From the NCBI GenBank assembly GCA_030549495.1, contig JAUIRK010000017.1:1-64000 (forward strand): 64,000 nt of DNA. The letters run 5' to 3'. Below the pieces are notes generated by a model, which worked only from the letters and a program-made list of their open reading frames with translations, ran no database searches and was not told where the DNA came from. The stretch comes from Nectonema munidae. Its lineage: Eukaryota > Nematomorpha > Nectonematoida > Nectonematidae. The translations under genes were made by a program, and so were the position numbers. This document shows positions 22,741-32,800 of this stretch, piece after piece (the first letter of the stretch is position 1; the number at the start of each line of letters is the position of its first letter).

Positions 22741-22885
22741 TAATAAAGTTGTACTCTTTCGTGACCAGTGTATCATATATGATACATAAGCAATTTTCCC
22801 TTCCTCTGCTTTTTCAAATAGTTTGTATATGAATCTTCTGCTTTTTAATAAATATCGTCTGATTTCTCTAGTAATGAAAGGGTTA
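21472..22885 (+). mobile_element. piggyBac-family transposon remnant, related to the TTAA MITEs
   Basis: It holds a broken piggyBac transposase and ends 'gtaatgaaaggg' against TTAA (22882-22885). Its last 110 bp ('gatacataagcaatttt', 'tcttctgctttttaataa', 'atatcgtctgatttct') align in order with the MITE interior and end. Upstream of the end is a perfect 16-base palindrome, 'gtatcatatatgatac', where the MITEs have 'gttcctattttggaac'. The left end is not identified. Confidence 0.8.
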
Positions 22886-24214
22886 ACTTATGTTTATTTC
22901 TTACACCATACAGATAAATCCATATGTAACACGTAGATCAATCAAAAAATAGGAAAACACTTATGGAATACACTCAAGAAGAATCGAAAACTCACACAGT
23001 TCTGATTCATGATTGAAATACATGCTTATGTCACATATGATACTTACTTCTTTCCTACCGTGCAAAGTAGCCATGCGTTATACTATCATAATATTGTATT
23101 CTACTTTTATACATTTTAATTTGTAAACATATGAATTTAGAATATGGATTAGATCATATAATCCATCGTTTGTCAAACTTTTTACCTTGGAATATGATAA
23201 ATCTTTCAAGGAACCCTAGGCAAAAATATTTTCGTAAATTTTTAACACAGTAAAGAAATGTAATTAGATTAAAGACAAAAAAGAATTCTCAATTAATCTA
23301 ATAAAAAAGGCCTTAAAAGTTTGCTTAAATTTCGTCATTCTTAAAATATAAGATAATTAAAACGTAAACTTCGGTGAAAAAAAATTTATAATTAATACTA
23401 GTTTGAGAAAACTTCCATATCATATTTATTAGTAGTGCTAGATAAGAATCTTACTACTTTAAAGTTTTCATTAAAAGCAACTAAACTTAGACGTAAAGAA
23501 TACCTTGTTATTTCTCGTGGAATCCTCAGGGAGTTTTTGCGTAACATCGGGGGAGGGAACGCTGATAGATAATAATAATTCAATTAAAAAACTTTCATTT
23601 TTTTAAATAAAGGATTAATTAAACACGGTTTTCAAATGATACTGACTAATAAAGTAAACAAATATTTAATTAAATAGAACAGTAAACCAACTATCTAATC
23701 AAACTAGCTAAGAAACCAACAAAGTAATTTTATTTGTTCTAAATATATTGACTAATTAAATCCCCAATTAACCAACTATCAAACGAAACATGTAAATTAT
23801 TCATATTATGAATGGTTTATAAATCTAATTTCATTTATAATATTAACATTAGTAAATAATTTGTAATAGTTTAGAGAGTCAAGTAACAGCTTAAAACTTA
23901 ACATTAGTAATTCCATTGTAATTCATAACAACTACAATCATAAAATTTTCATTTTATTCTCTCTATTTTTAAAATATGTTTACTTCTCTCTCACCCTCAA
24001 ATATTCGTCTTTATGAATTTGATACAGGAATATTGAATTATTTAGCCGTATGACGCTAATCAAAATTTTTATTAATATAAATTGCTAACATTTTAGTTTT
24101 TTATCCTCACATTCTCTTCTTTTCTAACCCTATTATTGAAGGGCTATTTTCATTTCCTCAGTGACGGGGGGTTATTTTAGCCCCCCTCGGTTTTTCTTGA
24201 ATGATTGCAAATTT
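22886..24214. other. AT-rich stretch without recognisable feature
   Basis: No motif-bearing frame is seen on either strand. A hairpin-forming 'ggggggttattttagcccccc' lies at 24165-24186, recalling the G-run/C-run hairpins at 3.06 and 3.41 kb. Confidence 0.45.
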
Positions 24215-24570
24215 TTACAAAATTTTTGCGTGAATCTACTAAATGATTGATTGCAAATCTGATCGGGACATTTATTTTTTTTATAAAAATCAATTAGACT
24301 TGTCAAAAATTGATTGATATTTGACAGCTCAACAAAAAAAAGAAAATTTTAGTTTAAATGGGGGTATAAACGAACTGTCTTACTCCTTCAAATAAAATGA
24401 TGCGCATCAAAATATGCCTCTACAGAATCCTTGTTATGTATTTAATTAATTTCATTAAAAAATACCCTCATTGAATTCGGTATAAAATCCCGTTTTTATT
24501 TCCATATCATCTTCAGTTATATTTTCTTTTTATGCAATTTTGTTTTGCCTACTTATACTTATATTTGTTC
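24215..24570 (+). repeat. Interspersed repeat, partner of 15060-15350
   Basis: It aligns to the reverse complement of 15060-15350, with additional sequence in its middle (about 24360-24520). It lies just before the tandem array. It is non-coding. Confidence 0.6.
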
Positions 24571-24615
24571 TGTGACAAAATAAATTACATATATAGCTAT
24601 GTATAACTATTTATT

Positions 24616-24850
24616 TTTATATGGTCTGATGAGTTCGTTGTGGTGGGAGAGTTGTTGGTTTTAGCGTCCGTTATATATTTAAGGTTAACGACCTGTGTTT
24701 TGTGCGCATCTTTATATGCGCACAATAATATTATTTTATCTTATATTAGCTTTATATTTTATATGGTCTGATGAGTTCGTTGTTGGTTTTAGCGTCCGTT
24801 ATATATTTAAGGTTAACGACCTGTGTTTTGTGCGCATATTTTTGCTTTTA
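24616..24850 (+). repeat. Head of the tandem unit: a 127-bp block repeated twice with a hairpin
   Basis: The stretch 'tatggtctgatgagttcgtt' to 'ttaacgacctgtgttttgtg' occurs at about 24618 and 24759. A perfect 9-bp stem, tgtgcgcat / atgcgcaca with a 6-base loop (24701-24724), follows the first. The same pair starts copies 2 and 3 (30893, 36995) with one stem change. The 'ctgatgag' recalls a hammerhead ribozyme, but the rest of that core is missing. Confidence 0.8.
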
Positions 24851-24975
24851 CGCTAACTAAATTCACACGTTATGGCAACATAGATTTAATTTTAACGCAG
24901 CATACCAAATATACGCATTTGATTGGTTTAAGCCCTACTAATTTTTTTGTTTGAACATGCATAGCTTGGTGTGTC

Positions 24976-26514
24976 TTGAAATGTTCTCATTTACGCAATT
25001 TGCACTACCAATCGTTACCACCTTTATTTGGAAATAGTAATATTTTTACACATATCATTTTAAAACAAATAATATATATTTATACAATAAAGTCTGTATT
25101 TAGCGCACTATACACAATGGGGTCCACAAGTAAAGACACGCAATTTACAAGGTTTACCTTGGATAAAATTTCGGAAAAATGTGCTCTACTAGAACAGGAT
25201 GAAAGCATAAACATGAACGAGATAGAAATTTTCATAGAAGCACTAGAAAAAAAATATGAACAAGAAATAGAACAAAAAGAAGGAAAACTTGATAAAAGTG
25301 TTAAAGGGATTAATGATGAAAATTTGAATTGCCAAGAAGGAGTAGGAAACTCAAAATCAAAAAGTATTAAAGTAGAAAAAAAGGGGAGACGAGTAAAGGT
25401 TAATAAAAAATCTGCAGCACTGAAACAAAAAGAAGATATAAACATAGCAGAGTTGGAAACTTTCATCGACGCAATAGAAAAAAAATATGGACTGGATATA
25501 GAACAAAGAGAAGGAAAACCTGAGAAAAGGAAGCGAAATGAAGAAGATAAAAGTGTGAAAAGAATCAATGTTGAAAATTTGAATAACAGAGAAGAAGTAG
25601 GAAACTCAAAATCAAGAAATATAGAAGAAAAGAAACCGCGTTATGTAAAAATTAAAAGTAAAGCAGAACTGAAACAAGAAGAAAACATAAGCATAGCCCT
25701 TGATCATTTCAGTGAAGCACTAGAAAAAAAATATGGACTGGATATAGAACAAAAAGAAGGTAATCCCATGAAAAGAAAGCGAAATGAAGAAGATAAAAGT
25801 GTGAAAAGGATTAATGTTGAAAATTTGAATTACCATGATGAAACAGGAAATTCAAAATCAAAAAATATAAATGAAGAAAAGAAAACGCGTTATGTAAAAA
25901 TTAAAAATAAAACAGAAAAACTTAAACCGAAAGAAAACACGAATAGACCCTGGTTTAAAATTTTCGTTGACACACTAGAAAATATCTATGAGCAAGATAT
26001 AGAACAAAAAGAAGGAAAACCTGAGAAAAGGAGGCAAACTGAAGAAGATAAAACTGTGAAAAGAATCAATGTTGAAAATTTGAATTACCGAGAAGAAGTA
26101 GGAAACTCAAAATCAAGAAATATTAATGTTGAAAATAAAAGACGTTATGTCAAAATTAGAAGTAAAGCAGAACTGAAACAAGACGAAAACATGATCATGA
26201 GAGATATTGATAATTTCACTGAAGCACTAAAAACACAATATGGACTCGATATAGAACAAAAAAGAGGAAATCCTGTAAAAAGAAGACGAACTGAAGATAA
26301 AAGTGTGAAAAGGATAAATTTTGAAAATTTGAAATACCAAGAAGAAACAGAAAACTCAATAGCAAGAAAAGTAGAAAATAAAAGACGTTACGTAAAAATT
26401 AGAAGTAAAGCAGAAAAATGTGTACCACTGAAACAAGACGAAAACATAAACATAGTAGAAATAGACAATTACATTGCCGCAATAGAAAAAAAATATGAAC
26501 TAGATATAGAATAA
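24976..26514 (+). CDS. Unrecognised Lys/Glu-rich repeat protein, copy 1
   Basis: An open frame of 512 codons. The first ATG (24976) precedes 47 residues of different composition; the ATG at 25117 (MGSTSKDTQF) is the more likely start and gives 465 residues. The protein is a tandem series of 78-85-residue repeats starting at residues 71, 149, 232, 316 and 400, and a 28-residue partial one at 485. Each has an acidic helix-like half (for example ALEKKYGLDIEQKEG), a basic NLS-like patch (KRKRNEEDKSVKR), the signature INVENLN and a YVKIKSKAE end. No signal peptide or membrane segment is seen; a nuclear or nucleic-acid role is only a guess. After the TAA the repeat frame continues (PKPEKNSRTQ) up to a MITE at 26563, so the gene was probably once longer, the stop replacing a Gln codon. 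I do not recognise the family. Confidence 0.6.
   Translation: MKCSHLRNLHYQSLPPLFGNSNIFTHIILKQIIYIYTIKSVFSALYTMGSTSKDTQFTRFTLDKISEKCALLEQDESINMNEIEIFIEALEKKYEQEIEQKEGKLDKSVKGINDENLNCQEGVGNSKSKSIKVEKKGRRVKVNKKSAALKQKEDINIAELETFIDAIEKKYGLDIEQREGKPEKRKRNEEDKSVKRINVENLNNREEVGNSKSRNIEEKKPRYVKIKSKAELKQEENISIALDHFSEALEKKYGLDIEQKEGNPMKRKRNEEDKSVKRINVENLNYHDETGNSKSKNINEEKKTRYVKIKNKTEKLKPKENTNRPWFKIFVDTLENIYEQDIEQKEGKPEKRRQTEEDKTVKRINVENLNYREEVGNSKSRNINVENKRRYVKIRSKAELKQDENMIMRDIDNFTEALKTQYGLDIEQKRGNPVKRRRTEDKSVKRINFENLKYQEETENSIARKVENKRRYVKIRSKAEKCVPLKQDENINIVEIDNYIAAIEKKYELDIE
25073..25085 (+). promoter_or_regulatory. Possible TATA box before the repeat-protein frame
   Basis: 'tatatatttatac' lies about 32 bases before the likely ATG at 25117 and recurs in the same place in copies 2 and 3. 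A TATA box here would put transcription start only a few bases before the ATG. In such AT-rich DNA this may be chance. Confidence 0.2.
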
Positions 26515-26562
26515 AAAAAACCAAAACCTGAGAAAAATAGTCGAACTCAGCATATAAAGAGT

Positions 26563-26731
26563 GGGGTCGTTCACAATTGACGTCAACTAAAAGTGGGGGG
26601 GGGGGGGGGTATCCAAAGTTGACATAAATCGATTTTGTTAAGTGGTGATATATCTAAAAGTTGACATGAGGTGGGGGGGGGGGGGGTTGAAATTTATCGA
26701 AAAAAGGTTGACGTCAATTGTGAACGACCCC
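26563..26731. mobile_element. G-run MITE, copy 1
   Basis: Perfect 24-base terminal inverted repeats, starting 'ggggtcgttcacaattgac' and ending with its reverse complement, flank two runs of 14-16 G and three 'ttgac' boxes. The plan resembles a MITE type with 'gggtcattca' ends common in arthropods; I cannot name the superfamily. It sits in the coding repeat of the preceding gene, just after its stop. Confidence 0.75.
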
Positions 26732-27072
26732 TTTATTTTCAATGTCTTCAGTATTTAAAAACAAATGGTAAAGCTTCTTAGGTTTCATGTCGTGATATTT
26801 TTCCATTTTTGTTTCTTCATTGTGCTTTTTGGAATTAGAATGAAAATAATATTTTTTTAATTTATATATCGTTAGGATTATGTCCATTAGTTGAATAAGA
26901 AATATGATAGCTAACAGAAAAATTTTCGGCTTTTTGGCAATTGTTCAACTTATATTTACTTATTTTTTCAACAGTTTTAATAACATTGATTTCATTTTTC
27001 TCAGTGGTTCAGTTCCAAAAATTCACTATTCCAGTTATTTAAAAAGTTGTTAGATATTTCTTTTCTTTTACT
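26732..27072. other. AT-rich spacer in the tandem unit
   Basis: No gene is recognised. It ends with 'ttcttttctttta' plus 'ctttgcag' at 27059-27079, a good-looking 3' splice site, repeated in copies 2 and 3. If real, it would open the short frame that follows. Confidence 0.35.
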
Positions 27073-27330
27073 TTGCAGAACAAAATGATTTTGAGTAAAA
27101 AATTTATCATTGGGCTAAAAAAATATTTTGGTACAGATAATAAAAATAAACTATTTATTGTTTTCTTGACATTTCTGCACAAAATTTTCTTGTTGAATGG
27201 GTTAGAAATTCAAAATTCTCATAATTTGGGAAAAAAATATTGGAACATTAAGAACTTCACTTGCTGCAAAAAAATAGATAAACTCGGGCAAAAATTAATT
27301 GTAGAAGTTAATCAAAGTAAATTAGAGTAA
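27073..27330 (+). CDS. Short unrecognised frame, possible downstream exon
   Basis: 85 codons, rich in Lys, Ile, Leu and Phe, beginning right at the pyrimidine-rich 'tttgcag'. It has no known motif. In units 2 and 3 one extra A (near 33468 and 39577) shifts the frame and shortens the peptide, so it is not conserved between copies that are otherwise nearly identical. Probably not a real gene. Confidence 0.15.
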   Translation: MQNKMILSKKFIIGLKKYFGTDNKNKLFIVFLTFLHKIFLLNGLEIQNSHNLGKKYWNIKNFTCCKKIDKLGQKLIVEVNQSKLE

Positions 27331-28139
27331 TTCCTTTACATGTATTTATAGAAGGAACACACTTTTCGTAAGATTCGATTTATTTTTGAAATTTCAGAGC
27401 ATTATATTTTCTCATTTTAGTAGAGAGCAAAGTGGAGTAGGGCTCCAGGCGAAACCACTATAAAAAAAGCGTGCCATGTGTAGTACCTCTTGGGTGGTAT
27501 GGAAAACTACACGTAAATTGATTAAAAAATGCAAGACAAATCTTATGTCTGGATGTATTGGTTTGAGAACAAATTTATATGTCTGGATATCATATTCATG
27601 TATCGAATAAGATTAAAGATGAAAGTCTTCAAAAGTTTATCCAATAAAATTTTCGCTTACTACGGTTACAAAGTTCAAAATTCCATCCATATTGTTTCCA
27701 ATATAATTTTTGTGTTACTGTAACAATAAACGCTGAAGATCTTCATTTCACAACAAAATGCGAGTTAGAGAAAGACGAATGAACAAACAAGAAAACACAC
27801 ATACACATATAATTATAAGTATAATGCTCAATTTAATTTAGAATGGAAAGTTCCATTAACAATCAGAAGGTATATACAATTAACAGGTACAATTAATATG
27901 GATCAACTCAACAGTTAAATCGTAAATACAATTAACATGTACAATTAACTTGAAATTGTTCTAATATGACAATCTACCCAATGTAGGAAATAATTCCCCA
28001 AGATTATTTAGAGTTAGATTTAGATTTAGATTTTAGCGTCTAATTTCTGATTCGAAGATTTATTTTTGAGATCTAAAATATAAAAATTAATTTAAAAAAT
28101 GTAACAAAAATGATTCATACTTTTTATATCTTCTTTACC
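27331..28139. other. Non-coding spacer in the tandem unit
   Basis: It contains a (CA)-rich tract and several 'caattaacatgtac/caggtac' units at 27865-27950, a small tandem repeat. Copy 3 lacks the part matching 27861-28083. The short frame at 27529-27723 is shared by all copies but has no recognisable content. Confidence 0.45.
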
Positions 28140-28640
28140 TTGATTTTTTTGCAATGTTATGCTGCTTTTCGATTACTAACCTGCCATCAGAAGAAAGAAC
28201 ATTCTGCTTTACAAAATCACGTTGATTAATGGAAATAAATTTGTGGTACAAATTTTCCTTTTCTTGTTCGCACAACTTTCTATAGTTGTGAGTAGAGATT
28301 CCGAATTTTTTAAGTTGATCAGAAATTTAAAAATTCCCAGAAGCTCTAATTGCACTTTATCATAAGTTCTTCATAATTGACTTGATCATAAAGAGCATCA
28401 ATCATCATACTGATTTTCATTGGCTTCCAGTTCTGGCTGCTTTTAAGAACATGATTAAAAATTCTGCTCTATTATTTTTCCCATTATAAGGAATGTAAAG
28501 ACGATTTTTTCTATTTTTGAAATTATATTTTTTAATCGTAGGTAACAATTTCCTTTTAAAATATTCAATACCTTCCATGAATATAATTATTTTCAAAATT
28601 TTCTATTTTCAACAAAAATCCATAATTTGAACAAGAGTTA
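28140..28640 (-). pseudogene. Transposase-like fragment of unknown family, unit 1
   Basis: The minus strand codes for pieces that form one 83-residue frame in unit 3 (40729-40478): RLYVPYNGKNNRAESFNHVL, then MMIDALYDKVKYEE. It is followed after a stop by KFVPQIYFHQRDFVKQNVL. 'NNRAESFNHVLK' recalls the 'TNN..E.fh..l' end of MULE or similar transposases, but I cannot assign it. In units 1 and 2 this frame is shifted near the RAESFN segment. Confidence 0.4.
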
Positions 28641-28737
28641 ATTTTTCCATTTTCATTAAAGATGAAATCTACATACTTTTTTAATTGTTTTCAATGAAGT
28701 GATTAAAACAAAGTATTTTATTAAAGCAAATGCTTCA

Positions 28738-29356
28738 AATCTTGTTTGTTTTCAATTTGCAAAACTTTTGTTGTACTCAAACGTGCGGTGGCTTTCCAAA
28801 GGAAAATTTTCCAAATGATACTATGGAAATAAATCCATTATTTCTGCAAAGCAAACTAGACATGCATGTAGAATTTTCTGATGTCTGCTTTCATATATTT
28901 CTCTCATATTTAGTGAACTTATTTAAATATATGAATTCCTTTAACCTTGCGCTTGAAGGAAAAGAGATCAGAGTACTGAATTGTAATAAAAAATAACAGT
29001 TTTTGAAATGAAGCTGGAATAATTGCATTCTTGACAAGAAAAATTTTGCTCGTTTTTCGAACATATTTTTTGATGAAAATTAGATTTTCAAAAACCCATT
29101 TATAATCTCGATTAGTAATCTGTCCTCAAAAGACTTTTTAATTCAAAAACAGTTTATTGGTTTGCTTAACGATTTAGGAGGTGCAAAACATGTTTTTCTG
29201 AAATATCTCATAGCAATTTTTCGATTGAAATGGGAGAGTCCTATGCTTGCAAAGATTAAACTACATATTAATGTGAGCAAGCGTTTTTCATGCTACTTGC
29301 CATTGAAACTGTTATATGATTGTAAATATATGCTGCAAGTTCATTGCACCTTTTAA
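28738..29356 (+). pseudogene. hAT transposase remnant (ZBED5/GTF2IRD2-like), unit 1
   Basis: Three family landmarks follow in order. LLLYSNVRWLSKGK (from 28762) equals the 'LLyhteVRWLSrGkvL' motif. LSYLVNLFKYMNSFNLALEG (about 28905-28965) equals 'laYLaDIF.hlNeLNlsLQG'. FIGLLNDLGGAKHVF with a following LPLKLL and Lys-rich tail (29155-29340) equals the C-terminal dimerisation part. Frame changes and stops lie between them. The catalytic N-terminal part and BED finger are missing. A TTAA MITE inserted just behind it. Confidence 0.75.
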
Positions 29357-29357
29357 T

Positions 29358-29495
29358 TTAACCCATTTACGACCAATGTTCCTATTTTGGAACATAAGTA
29401 ATTTCATCTTCGTCTGCTTTTTTCAATGACTTTGAATATAAATCGTCTGCGTTTTTTTAGATATCGTCTGCTTTGCTTGGTCTTAAATGGGTTAA
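29358..29495 (+). mobile_element. piggyBac-type MITE, copy 3, present only in tandem unit 1
   Basis: 130 bp between TTAA (29358-29361) and TTAA (29492-29495). Units 2 and 3 have the uninterrupted site, so insertion with TTAA duplication can be read directly. The sequence is very close to the copies at 19259 and 57147. Confidence 0.95.
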
Positions 29496-29559
29496 AGGCA
29501 TCCCTGAGCCAATATTTATTTATGTTAACACTCTTTAAATGCCTGACATTGACGTAAGG

Positions 29560-29700
29560 CTGTGGATTGTCCATACATCCTAGGTTCAAATGCCCTTCCC
29601 GGAATGTTCAGTGTCATTCGTGTATGAAACAAGGACACTTTGCCAGAGTGTGTAAGTTTAAAGCTCAGCCAACTAGAGTTTTATCAAGCCCTTCTCTTAC
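29560..29700 (+). mobile_element. LTR-retroelement fossil: gag zinc-knuckle fragment, unit 1
   Basis: The reading CHSCMKQGHFARVC has the C-x2-C-x4-H-x4-C spacing of a retroelement nucleocapsid knuckle, with flanks like Gypsy-type gag. No LTRs, protease or polymerase are seen nearby. It is a small, broken fossil fragment that was already in the unit before it was duplicated. Confidence 0.5.
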
Positions 29701-30179
29701 CACATTATATTGGTGCATCACCATTACCACCATAATGGAGTAAAAAGCCCATCGTTTATTTATTTGGCTTTCACTAAAGATAGATTTATCTTGCTGAAAA
29801 GATTTTCAAATAAATCAAGTTTTTACTGTCGCTGTAAATTTTTGATTACGATATGTATAAAATTAAGAATAAAATTCATTTATAATTCAAAGTTTTGATT
29901 ATTTTCCTTTATTCTATGAAAAAAATTAACGCCATTTAGATGAACTTTTTTTTCTGATTGAAAATTATTATTTCAGAATTGAAAAGGAAAAAACAAATTT
30001 TATACTGTTTTCAAATTAAATGAATTTAAATCACGGAAAGCGATGAAAATAAAAACAATGATCTTTAACTGAGCAATAAGTCTTTTATGCATTGTATACG
30101 TTTTCTACCATTTCTTCAGTACCAAGTCTTTCCAACAACAACCATAAAATTTATTGATCCACTTATCTTATCATTTAAA

Positions 30180-30880
30180 CCATGATTTTTTGAATGTTCG
30201 GAAGATATTGCTTCTGATGTTTTCGAGAATTTTAGTCCTCAAGAATCCGAAGAGGATGATGACGACAGTCATGATAATGATCAAGAAACAAACACAGAAA
30301 ATATAGATGATAGCCTCTTGGCTCCAGATGGAAGCAAATATACTTGGGATTCTCAAAACTCTGTTTGTGGTCCCAGTTTGATTCGGAATAGACGTAATCT
30401 GTCATCTAGGCGTTTGGGATCTTTAAATGAAGCACAAGGTTTGAAGAATCATTATGAAATTTTCAAAAAAAATTTTGACATAATTTTGATGAATCATATA
30501 GTTGAGATGACGAAAAAAAAGCTGCAGAGAACTACAAGTAAATTTTTGCCTTACTCATTTCATTTTATTTTTAATACTTTTTAAAATAATGTCAATTGCA
30601 AATGGGAAGAACTTAGAAGCTGCTACCAAAGATTTGAAATTTCTGACCTCATGTCATACTTTGGTTGTGTTCTCCACATCGGTCAAGCCAAAGACCAGAA
30701 AATTATCACACGACATCTTTTTTCAAAAAATGGAGATCCATGTCTTAGAGCAGCTATTCGTAGACGTATGTTCATGTTTATAAACATTTTCATTAGGTTT
30801 TATCATTTTAAAAACGTTTTACTGTATGTACTTCAATTAAATACAAACGTGGAATTGCATAAAATTCGTTACACGGCTAT
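30180..30880 (+). pseudogene. piggyBac transposase N-terminal remnant, unit 1
   Basis: It reads an acidic N-terminus (VFENFSPQESEEDDDDSHDN), LAPDGSKYTWDSQNSVCGPS, HYEIFKKNFDIILMNHIVEM and then, in a later frame, LMSYFGCVLHIGQAKDQKII and DPCLRAAIRRRMFMFINIFI. These match the element at 140-700 block by block. A GTAAAT after 'actaca' stands where that element has its intron donor. The catalytic domain is missing: the unit ends here. The site 29701-30179 before it is AT-rich with 'ggagtaaaaagccc' at 29741, a motif also at both piggyBac ends near 1.6 and 5.2 kb. Confidence 0.78.
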
Positions 30881-31213
30881 TAAGATATTAAGTTGGTTTT
30901 AGCGTCCGTTATATATTTAAGGTTAACGACCTGTGTTTTATGCGCATCTTTATATGCGCACAATAATATTATTTTATCTTATATTAGCTTTATATTTTAT
31001 ATGGTCTGATGAGTTCGTTGTTGGTTTTAGCGTCCGTTATATATTTAAGGTTAACGACCTGTGTTTTGTGCGCATATTTTTGCTTTTACGCTAACTAAAT
31101 TCACACGTTATGGCAACATAGATTTAATTTTAACGCATCATACCAAATACACGCATTTGATTGGTTTAAGCCCTACTAATTTTTTTGTTTGAACATGCAT
31201 AGCTTGGTGTGTC

Positions 31214-32752
31214 TTGAAATGTTTTCATTTACGCAATTTGCACTACCAATCGTTACCACCTTTATTTGGAAATAGTAATATTTTTACACATATCATTTTA
31301 AAACAAATAATATATATTTATACAATAAAGTCTGTATTTAGCGCACTATACACAATGGGGTCCACAAGTAAAGACACGCAATTTACAAGGTTTACCTTGG
31401 ATAAAATTTCGGAAAAATGTGCTCTACTAGAACAGGATGAAAGCATAAACATGAACGAGATAGAAATTTTCATAGAAGCACTAGAAAAAAAATATGAACA
31501 AGAAATAGAACAAAAAGAAGGAAAACTTGATAAAAGTGTGAAAGGGATTAATGATGAAAATTTGAATTGCCAAGAAGGAGTAGGAAACTCAAAATCAAAA
31601 AGTATTAAAGTAGAAAAAAAGGGGAGACGAGTAAAGGTTAATAAAAAATCTGCAGCACTGAAACAAAAAGAAGATATAAACATAGCAGAGTTGGAAACTT
31701 TCATCGACGCAATAGAAAAAAAATATGGACTGGATATAGAACAAAGAGAAGGAAAACCTGAGAAAAGGAAGCGAAATGAAGAAGATAAAAGTGTGAAAAG
31801 AATCAATGTTGAAAATTTGAATAACAGAGAAGAAGTAGGAAACTCAAAATCAAGAAATATAGAAGAAAAGAAACCGCGTTATGTAAAAATTAAAAGTAAA
31901 GCAGAACTGAAACAAGAAGAAAACATAAGCATAGCCCTTGATCATTTCAGTGAAGCACTAGAAAAAAAATATGGACTGGATATAGAACAAAAAGAAGGTA
32001 ATCCCATGAAAAGAAAGCGAAATGAAGAAGATAAAAGTGTGAAAAGGATTAATGTTGAAAATTTGAATTACCATGATGAAACAGGAAATTCAAAATCAAA
32101 AAATATAAATGAAGAAAAGAAAACGCGTTATGTAAAAATTAAAAATAAAACAGAAAAACTTAAACCGAAAGAAAACACGAATAGACCCTGGTTTAAAATT
32201 TTCGTTGACACACTAGAAAATATCTATGAGCAAGATATAGAACAAAAAGAAGGAAAACCTGAGAAAAGGAGGCAAACTGAAGAAGATAAAACTGTGAAAA
32301 GAATCAATGTTGAAAATTTGAATTACCGAGAAGAAGTAGGAAACTCAAAATCAAGAAATATTAATGTTGAAAATAAAAGACGTTATGTCAAAATTAGAAG
32401 TAAAGCAGAACTGAAACAAGACGAAAACATGATCATGAGAGATATTGATAATTTCACTGAAGCACTAAAAACACAATATGGACTCGATATAGAACAAAAA
32501 AGAGGAAATCCTGTAAAAAGAAGACGAACTGAAGATAAAAGTGTGAAAAGGATAAATTTTGAAAATTTGAAATACCAAGAAGAAACAGAAAACTCAATAG
32601 CAAGAAAAGTAGAAAATAAAAGACGTTACGTAAAAATTAGAAGTAAAGCAGAAAAATGTGTACCACTGAAACAAGACGAAAACATAAACATAGTAGAAAT
32701 AGACAATTACATTGCCGCAATAGAAAAAAAATATGAACTAGATATAGAATAA
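31214..32752 (+). CDS. Unrecognised Lys/Glu-rich repeat protein, copy 2
   Basis: The frame has the same length as copy 1 and differs by two bases that I noticed: Ser to Phe at codon 4, before the likely ATG at 31355, and one silent change in the 'agtgtgaaa' codon pair. From the likely ATG on, the predicted protein is identical to copy 1. The same stop and following MITE are present. Confidence 0.6.
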   Translation: MKCFHLRNLHYQSLPPLFGNSNIFTHIILKQIIYIYTIKSVFSALYTMGSTSKDTQFTRFTLDKISEKCALLEQDESINMNEIEIFIEALEKKYEQEIEQKEGKLDKSVKGINDENLNCQEGVGNSKSKSIKVEKKGRRVKVNKKSAALKQKEDINIAELETFIDAIEKKYGLDIEQREGKPEKRKRNEEDKSVKRINVENLNNREEVGNSKSRNIEEKKPRYVKIKSKAELKQEENISIALDHFSEALEKKYGLDIEQKEGNPMKRKRNEEDKSVKRINVENLNYHDETGNSKSKNINEEKKTRYVKIKNKTEKLKPKENTNRPWFKIFVDTLENIYEQDIEQKEGKPEKRRQTEEDKTVKRINVENLNYREEVGNSKSRNINVENKRRYVKIRSKAELKQDENMIMRDIDNFTEALKTQYGLDIEQKRGNPVKRRRTEDKSVKRINFENLKYQEETENSIARKVENKRRYVKIRSKAEKCVPLKQDENINIVEIDNYIAAIEKKYELDIE

Positions 32753-32800
32753 AAAAAACCAAAACCTGAGAAAAATAGTCGAACTCAGCATATAAAGAGT

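Noticed and set aside
24628-24640. 'ctgatgag' at the unit head as a hammerhead ribozyme
   Set aside because: The GAAA box and the closing helices needed for a hammerhead core are not found in the following 100 bases in either repeat.
25080-25568. 162-codon minus-strand open frame (also at 31318 and 37420)
   Set aside because: It is the antisense shadow of the Lys/Glu-rich repeat frame; its Ser/Phe-rich composition follows from that.
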